NCBI GenBank assembly: GCA_002798175.1
Contig: NWQL01000004.1
Coordinates: 124,102 to 184,583 of the forward strand
Direction of reading: 5' to 3'
From: Lysobacteraceae bacterium NML91-0213
GTDB taxonomy: Bacteria; Pseudomonadota; Gammaproteobacteria; Xanthomonadales; Xanthomonadaceae
Length of the DNA stretch: 60,482 nucleotides
Part shown: one piece after another, positions 56,402 through 60,482 of the stretch
Numbering within the stretch: the stretch's first letter is position 1
Layout: every line of letters starts with the position of its first letter
Made by a program: the position numbers and the translations under genes
The notes under the pieces: model-generated
Databases searched by the model: none
Told to the model about the DNA's origin: nothing
What the model saw: the letters and a program-made list of their open reading frames with translations, nothing else

Positions 56402-57532
56402 TCAGCGGATCTCGGCGATCTCGACCCCGTCCAGGCCCTGGCTGAGCGTGCGCGCGTCGCCGCCCTGGGCCAGCTTGATGCGCAGGCGCACCTCGTTGGC
56501 GGAGTCGGCGTAGCGCAGCGCGTCCTCGTAGGAGATCTCGCCGGCCTGGTAGAGCTCGAACAGGCTCTGGTCGAAGGTCTTCATGCCGAGGTTGGTGGAT
56601 TCCTTCATCACGTCCTTGAGCTTGTGGACCTCGCCATCGCGGATGTAGTCCTGCACCAGCGGGGTGCCGAGCAGGACTTCCATCGCCACCCGGCGGCCCT
56701 TGCCATCGGGCGTCGGGATCAGCTGCTGCGCGACCACGCCCTTGAGGTTGAGCGAGAGGTCCATCAGCAGCTGGCTGCGACGGTCCTCGGGGAAGAAGTT
56801 GATGATGCGGTCCATCGCCTGGTTGGCGTTGTTGGCATGCAGCGTGCACAGCACCAGGTGGCCGGTCTCGGCGAAGGCGATGGCGTGGTCCATGCCCTCG
56901 CGGGTGCGCACCTCGCCGATCATGATCACGTCCGGCGCCTGGCGCAGGGTGTTCTTGAGGGCGTTTTCCCAGCTGTCGGTGTCGATACCGACCTCGCGCT
57001 GCGTGATGATGCAGCCCTCGTGCTTGTGCACGAACTCGATCGGATCCTCGATGGTGATGATGTGGCCGGTCGAGTTGTGGTTGCGGTAGCCGATCATCGC
57101 CGCCAGCGACGTCGACTTGCCCGTGCCGGTGGCACCGACGAAGATGATGATGCCGCGCTTGGTCATCGCCAGCGTCTTGATGATCGGCGGCAGGTTGAGC
57201 TCTTCGACGGTCGGGATCTTGGTCTCGATCCGGCGCAGCACCATGCCCACCTGGTTGCGCTGGTAGAAGCACGACACGCGGAAGCGGCCCACGCCGGACA
57301 CGCCGATGGCGAAGTTGCACTCGTGGGTCTTCTCGAATTCCTCGCGCTGCGCGGGGGTCATCACGTTGAGCACCAGGTCGCGCGCCTGCTGCGGCGTCAG
57401 CGGGTTCTGGGTTACCGGCGAGATCTTGCCGTGCACCTTGATCGACGGCGGCATGCCGGCGGTGATGAACAGGTCCGAGGCCTTCTGGTGGGCCATCAGC
57501 TTGAGGAACGAGGTGAAGTCGATGCTGCTCAT
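56402..57532 (-). CDS. pilU: Type IV pilus retraction accessory ATPase PilU
   Basis: A 376-residue secretion-type hexameric ATPase. The N-terminal PAS-like part starts DFTSFLKLMAHQKASDLFITAGMPPSIKV. Walker A is GATGTGKST, the Asp box is ITIEDPIEFVH, Walker B is IMIGEVRTREGMDHAI, and the His box is CTLHANNANQ. It lacks the AIRNLIRE motif of PilT and is longer at the C-terminus, which marks PilU. It assists PilT in pilus retraction, used for twitching and DNA uptake. It begins 87 bases after pilT and is probably co-transcribed. Confidence 0.95.
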   Translation of the reverse strand: MSSIDFTSFLKLMAHQKASDLFITAGMPPSIKVHGKISPVTQNPLTPQQARDLVLNVMTPAQREEFEKTHECNFAIGVSGVGRFRVSCFYQRNQVGMVLRRIETKIPTVEELNLPPIIKTLAMTKRGIIIFVGATGTGKSTSLAAMIGYRNHNSTGHIITIEDPIEFVHKHEGCIITQREVGIDTDSWENALKNTLRQAPDVIMIGEVRTREGMDHAIAFAETGHLVLCTLHANNANQAMDRIINFFPEDRRSQLLMDLSLNLKGVVAQQLIPTPDGKGRRVAMEVLLGTPLVQDYIRDGEVHKLKDVMKESTNLGMKTFDQSLFELYQAGEISYEDALRYADSANEVRLRIKLAQGGDARTLSQGLDGVEIAEIR

Positions 57533-57619
57533 GTGTGGCTCCTGCGGGCGTCGCGTGCGTCACGCCGCCGCGCACCGTGGCTGTGTGCGGATCCATCGAG
57601 CGGATCCGCCGGTCCGGCG

Positions 57620-58657
57620 TCACTCGAACGTGCGCTTGTCCTTGGCGTAGTCCTTGGCCTGCGCGCGGGTGATCAGCCCGCGCTTGACCAGGTCCTGCAG
57701 GTGCTGGTCGAGCGTCATCATGCCGTGCTGCTGGCCGGTCTGGATCGCCGAGTACATCTGCGCGACCTTGTCCTCGCGGATCAGGTTCCGGATGGCCGGG
57801 ATGCCGACCATGATTTCCCAGGCCGCGGTGCGGCCGCCGCCGACCTTCTTCAGCAGCGCCTGCGAGATCACCGCGCGCAGCGACTCCGACAGCATCGAGC
57901 GCACCATCGGCTTCTCGCCGGCCGGGAACACGTCGATGATGCGGTCGATGGTCTTGGCGGCCGACGAGGTGTGCAGGGTGGCGAACACCAGGTGGCCGGT
58001 CTCGGCGGCAGTCAGCGCGAGGCGGATGGTTTCCATGTCGCGCATTTCGCCGACCAGGATGTAGTCCGGGTCCTCGCGCAGTGCCGAACGCAGTGCCTCG
58101 TTGAAGCCATGGGTGTCGCGGTGCACCTCGCGCTGGTTGATCAGGCACTTCTGCGAGGTGTGCACGAACTCGATCGGGTCCTCGATGGTGAGGATGTGCC
58201 CGTACTCGTTCTTGTTGATGTGGTCGACCATCGCCGCCAGCGTAGTGGACTTGCCGGAACCCGTCGGCCCGGTCACCAGGATCAGGCCCTGCGGCTGGTC
58301 GATGAGCTGGCGGAACACCGGCGGACAGCCGAGGTCCTCGAGCGTCAGCACTTCCGACGGCACGGTACGGAACACCGCGCCGGCGCCACGGTTCTGGTTG
58401 AACGCGTTGACACGGAAGCGCGCCAGGCCCGGGATCTCGAACGAGAAGTCGACCTCGAGGAATTCCTCGTAATCGCGACGCTGCTTGTCCGACATGATGT
58501 CGTAGACCAGCGCGTGCACCTGCTTGTGGTCGAGTGCGGGGATGTTGATCCGGCGCACGTCGCCGTCGACACGGATCATCGGCGGCAGGCCTGCCGACAG
58601 ATGCAGGTCCGATGCCTTGTTCTTGACCGAAAACGCCAACAGTTCGGCGATATCCAT
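57620..58657 (-). CDS. pilT: Type IV pilus retraction ATPase PilT
   Basis: A 345-residue retraction motor. DIAELLAFSVKNKASDLHLSAGLPPMIRVDGD is the N-terminal domain. Walker A GPTGSGKST, Asp box LTIEDPIEFVH, Walker B ILVGEMRDMETI, His box ATLHTSSA and the PilT-specific AIRNLIRE are all present. The ATG at 58657 fits the conserved start; the frame extends upstream but without recognisable sequence. TATACT at 58755-58750 on this strand could be its -10, in the gap shared with the divergent yggS. Confidence 0.97.
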   Translation of the reverse strand: MDIAELLAFSVKNKASDLHLSAGLPPMIRVDGDVRRINIPALDHKQVHALVYDIMSDKQRRDYEEFLEVDFSFEIPGLARFRVNAFNQNRGAGAVFRTVPSEVLTLEDLGCPPVFRQLIDQPQGLILVTGPTGSGKSTTLAAMVDHINKNEYGHILTIEDPIEFVHTSQKCLINQREVHRDTHGFNEALRSALREDPDYILVGEMRDMETIRLALTAAETGHLVFATLHTSSAAKTIDRIIDVFPAGEKPMVRSMLSESLRAVISQALLKKVGGGRTAAWEIMVGIPAIRNLIREDKVAQMYSAIQTGQQHGMMTLDQHLQDLVKRGLITRAQAKDYAKDKRTFE

Positions 58658-58749
58658 GGTGTCCCCTGCTTGCCCCTTGCCGCACGACCTCGCGGCTGAA
58701 ATCGGGCCCGATGCGCCTTGCGGCTGGCATCCGCCCACCCCTGCGGCGC

Positions 58750-58755
58750 AGTATA
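58750..58755 (-). promoter_or_regulatory. Candidate -10 of pilT-pilU
   Basis: TATACT on the minus strand, 92 bases upstream of the pilT ATG, with TTTACG 15 bases before it. The spacing is slightly short. Confidence 0.4.
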
Positions 58756-58823
58756 GCCCCCGGACCGCACCGTAAATCCAGCGGATGCGCGCACGGATTC
58801 CGCCGCGCCCCGCACGCCCCGAA

Positions 58824-59534
58824 ATGACCCCAGACCCCCAGCTCGAACAGCGCCTGCGCCTGGTCGCTGACAGGATCCTCAACGCCGCGAGCGGCGCCGG
58901 CCGGCCACCGCCGCGGCTGCTGGCCGTCAGCAAGACCCGCGACGCCACGGAGGTGGCCGCGCTCGCCGCGCTGCGCCGCGCGCTCGGCGAGGACCGCCCC
59001 GCTTTCGGCGAGAACTACGTCCAGGAAGCCAGCGGGAAGCTCGGCGCCCTGCGCGATGCGGGCATCGACTGGCATCTGATCGGCCACCTGCAGTCGAACA
59101 AGGCCCGCCAGGCCGCGGAGCTCTTCGACTGCGTGCAGACTGTCGACCGGCCGAAGCTGGTCACCGCGCTTGCCCAGTGGCGCGACCCGGCCCGGCCGCT
59201 GGACGTGCTGGTGCAGGTCAATGTCGACGACGAGGCCAGCAAGCACGGCTGCCGTCCCGGCGACATCCCCGCGCTGGCCGGGGCCATCGCCCGTGAGCCC
59301 GCGCTGCGGTTACGCGGGCTGATGGCCATTCCCACCCCGCACGACGACCCCGAGCGCCGGCGTCCCGCATTCGCGCGCATGCGGGCGCTGTTCGACGCCC
59401 TGGCCGCCGACCACCCAGCCATCGACACCCTGTCGATGGGCATGAGCGACGACCTCGAACAGGCGATCGCCGAAGGCGCAACCCTGGTGCGGGTCGGCAC
59501 CGCGCTGTTCGGCCCGCGCCCGCCAAAAGACTGA
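58824..59534 (+). CDS. yggS: PLP homeostasis protein YggS/PROSC
   Basis: A 236-residue single-domain PLP-binding protein. The PLP lysine lies in LLAVSKTRDATEVAAL; FGENYVQEASGKL, WHLIGHLQSNKAR and LSMGMSDDLEQAIAEGATLVRVGTALFG are family hallmarks. It buffers cytosolic pyridoxal phosphate. ATG at 58824 gives the usual N-terminus. An ATG at 58785 is preceded by TAAATC exactly six bases upstream, so a 13-residue longer leaderless form is possible. proC follows 16 bases after the stop, the conserved yggS-proC order. Confidence 0.94.
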   Translation: MTPDPQLEQRLRLVADRILNAASGAGRPPPRLLAVSKTRDATEVAALAALRRALGEDRPAFGENYVQEASGKLGALRDAGIDWHLIGHLQSNKARQAAELFDCVQTVDRPKLVTALAQWRDPARPLDVLVQVNVDDEASKHGCRPGDIPALAGAIAREPALRLRGLMAIPTPHDDPERRRPAFARMRALFDALAADHPAIDTLSMGMSDDLEQAIAEGATLVRVGTALFGPRPPKD

Positions 59535-59550
59535 AGAACCACGGAGACCC

Positions 59551-60399
59551 ATGGCCAGCACACCCGATTCCACCCTCTCCGGCGACCACACCATCGCCTT
59601 CATCGGCGGCGGCAACATGGCCCGCAGCCTGATCGGCGGCCTGGTGGCCGGTGGCGTCGCCGCGGGCTCGATCCGCGTGGCGGATCCGGGCGAGGCCACC
59701 CGTGCGGGCCTGGAAGCCGACTTCGGCGTGGCCACCTTCGCCGAAGCGTCGGCAGCGGTGGCGGACGCCGACGTCTGGGTGATGGCGGTCAAGCCACAGG
59801 TGTTGCGGGGCGTCTGCGAAGGCCTTGGCGACGCCACACGCGATCGCCCACCGCTGGTGGTGTCGGTCGCCGCCGGCATCACCAGCGCGCAGATCGAGCG
59901 CTGGCTCGGCGGCCAGGCCGCGGTGGTGCGGGCCATGCCCAATACCCCGTCGCTGCTGGGTGCCGGGATGACCGGCCTGTTTGCCACCGCACGCGTCGAC
60001 GCCGCGGGCCGCGCCCTTGCAGAGGCGCTGCTGGCCGCCACCGGTCGCACCGCGTGGATCGACGACGAGGCATTGATGGACGCGGTGACCGCGGTCTCCG
60101 GCAGCGGCCCGGCCTATGTGTTCCTGTTCGCCGAAGCGATGGAGGCGGCCGCAATCGCGCAGGGCCTTCCCGCCGACACCGCGCGCCTGCTGGTACAGCA
60201 GACCCTGCTCGGCGCGTCGCGCATGCTTGCCGAATCCGGCGAGGCGCCGGCAGAGCTGCGGCGGCGGGTCACCTCGCCAAACGGCACTACCCAGGCCGCA
60301 CTGGAAGCCTTCGAGGCCGGCGACCTGCGCAGCCTGGTGGCCAGTGCCGTGGACGCGGCGCGTCGGCGCGGGCAGGAACTGTCGGCTGCCAATGACTGA
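59551..60399 (+). CDS. proC: Pyrroline-5-carboxylate reductase ProC
   Basis: A 282-residue NAD(P)H-dependent enzyme catalysing the last step of proline synthesis. The N-terminal Rossmann loop IAFIGGGNMARSLIGGL, the conserved MAVKPQVL, VRAMPNTPSLLGAGMTGL, and VTAVSGSGPAYVFLFAEAM with RRRVTSPNGTTQAALEAFE are all present. GGAG lies seven bases before the ATG. Its 3' end overlaps the next gene by eight bases. Confidence 0.97.
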   Translation: MASTPDSTLSGDHTIAFIGGGNMARSLIGGLVAGGVAAGSIRVADPGEATRAGLEADFGVATFAEASAAVADADVWVMAVKPQVLRGVCEGLGDATRDRPPLVVSVAAGITSAQIERWLGGQAAVVRAMPNTPSLLGAGMTGLFATARVDAAGRALAEALLAATGRTAWIDDEALMDAVTAVSGSGPAYVFLFAEAMEAAAIAQGLPADTARLLVQQTLLGASRMLAESGEAPAELRRRVTSPNGTTQAALEAFEAGDLRSLVASAVDAARRRGQELSAAND

Positions 60400-60482
60400 G
60401 GCCGCGATCCACCGGATACCCGGCATGGCGGGAGTGCTGGCCGGCATGCTTGCACTCGCCGCCTGCGGGGCGGCGCCGACGC
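60392..60482 (+). CDS. Putative lipoprotein, N-terminal part (3' end outside window)
   Basis: Only 30 residues are visible: a short polar start, then a hydrophobic stretch GVLAGMLALAACG with a LAAC lipobox, so the product should be an exported lipoprotein. It overlaps proC by eight bases and is probably translated with it. In related genomes a DUF4426-type exported protein often follows proC, but nothing visible here identifies the family. Confidence 0.65.
   Translation, partial: MTEAAIHRIPGMAGVLAGMLALAACGAAPT

Overview
This is a GC-rich window (about 70% G+C) packed with short-gapped operons. It looks like the chromosome of a gammaproteobacterium of the Xanthomonadaceae/Lysobacteraceae (Lysobacter, Luteimonas or Xanthomonas type). 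The clues are the suf operon led by an Rrf2 regulator, a bifunctional XanB-type mannose enzyme, the kdsD-kdsC-lptCAB-rpoN-hpf block followed by hprK-rapZ and a permease-free PTS, the yqgE-ruvX-pyrB and pilT/pilU-yggS-proC blocks, and the purM/DUF2066/AI-2E/hda divergon. Almost everything is core genome. I see no tRNA, rRNA, CRISPR array, insertion sequence or prophage.

Layout. 1-3.4 kb: end of an unknown protein, a large DUF5916 outer-membrane protein and a SET-domain methyltransferase. 3.5-9.2 kb: an iron-sulfur assembly operon (Rrf2 regulator, sufB, a small LprI-like exported protein, sufC, sufD, sufS). 9.2-16.2 kb: an envelope-modification locus. An eptA-PAP2-dgkA operon is divergent from a two-component system, which is followed by an LTA-synthase-type phosphotransferase. 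16.3-20.2 kb: GNAT protein, small iron-permease-family protein, Rieske ferredoxin and a TonB-dependent receptor with a Fur-like promoter. 20.3-26.4 kb: HutD, ComEA, M20 peptidase, GlsB and sulfate activation (cysD-cysNC). 26.5-31.7 kb: xanB, murU, hda, an AI-2E family transporter and DUF2066. 31.9-35.1 kb: purM-purN and two tandem DUF3108 proteins. 35.2-42.1 kb: murA-ibaG divergent from kdsD-kdsC-lptC-lptA-lptB-rpoN-hpf. 42.4-49.7 kb: hprK-rapZ, an unknown antisense gene pair, EIIA-HPr-EI, mgtE and a cold-shock/DUF1294 protein. 49.8-53.8 kb: permease, pyrB, ruvX, yqgE and an FKBP. 53.8-54.6 kb: an 820-base gene-free stretch with inverted repeats. 54.6-60.5 kb: Mn-type superoxide dismutase, DUF72, pilU, pilT, yggS, proC and the start of a lipoprotein.

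The most interesting signal is a tandem heptamer, TTCCGAC-N4-TTCCGAC (11-base period), found in only two places I noticed. One is ahead of dgkA-PAP2-eptA and the other ahead of the LTA-synthase-type gene, each in the same orientation and about 55-65 bases from the start codon. The two-component system lies between them. This suggests one regulon that couples two phospholipid head-group transferases, both expected to release diacylglycerol, to the kinase that recycles it. Other points of note: several -10-like hexamers sit exactly six bases before an ATG (probable leaderless mRNAs), a small exported protein is embedded in the suf operon, ptsN is absent from its customary place, and an unrecognised gene pair is inserted in the PTS cluster.
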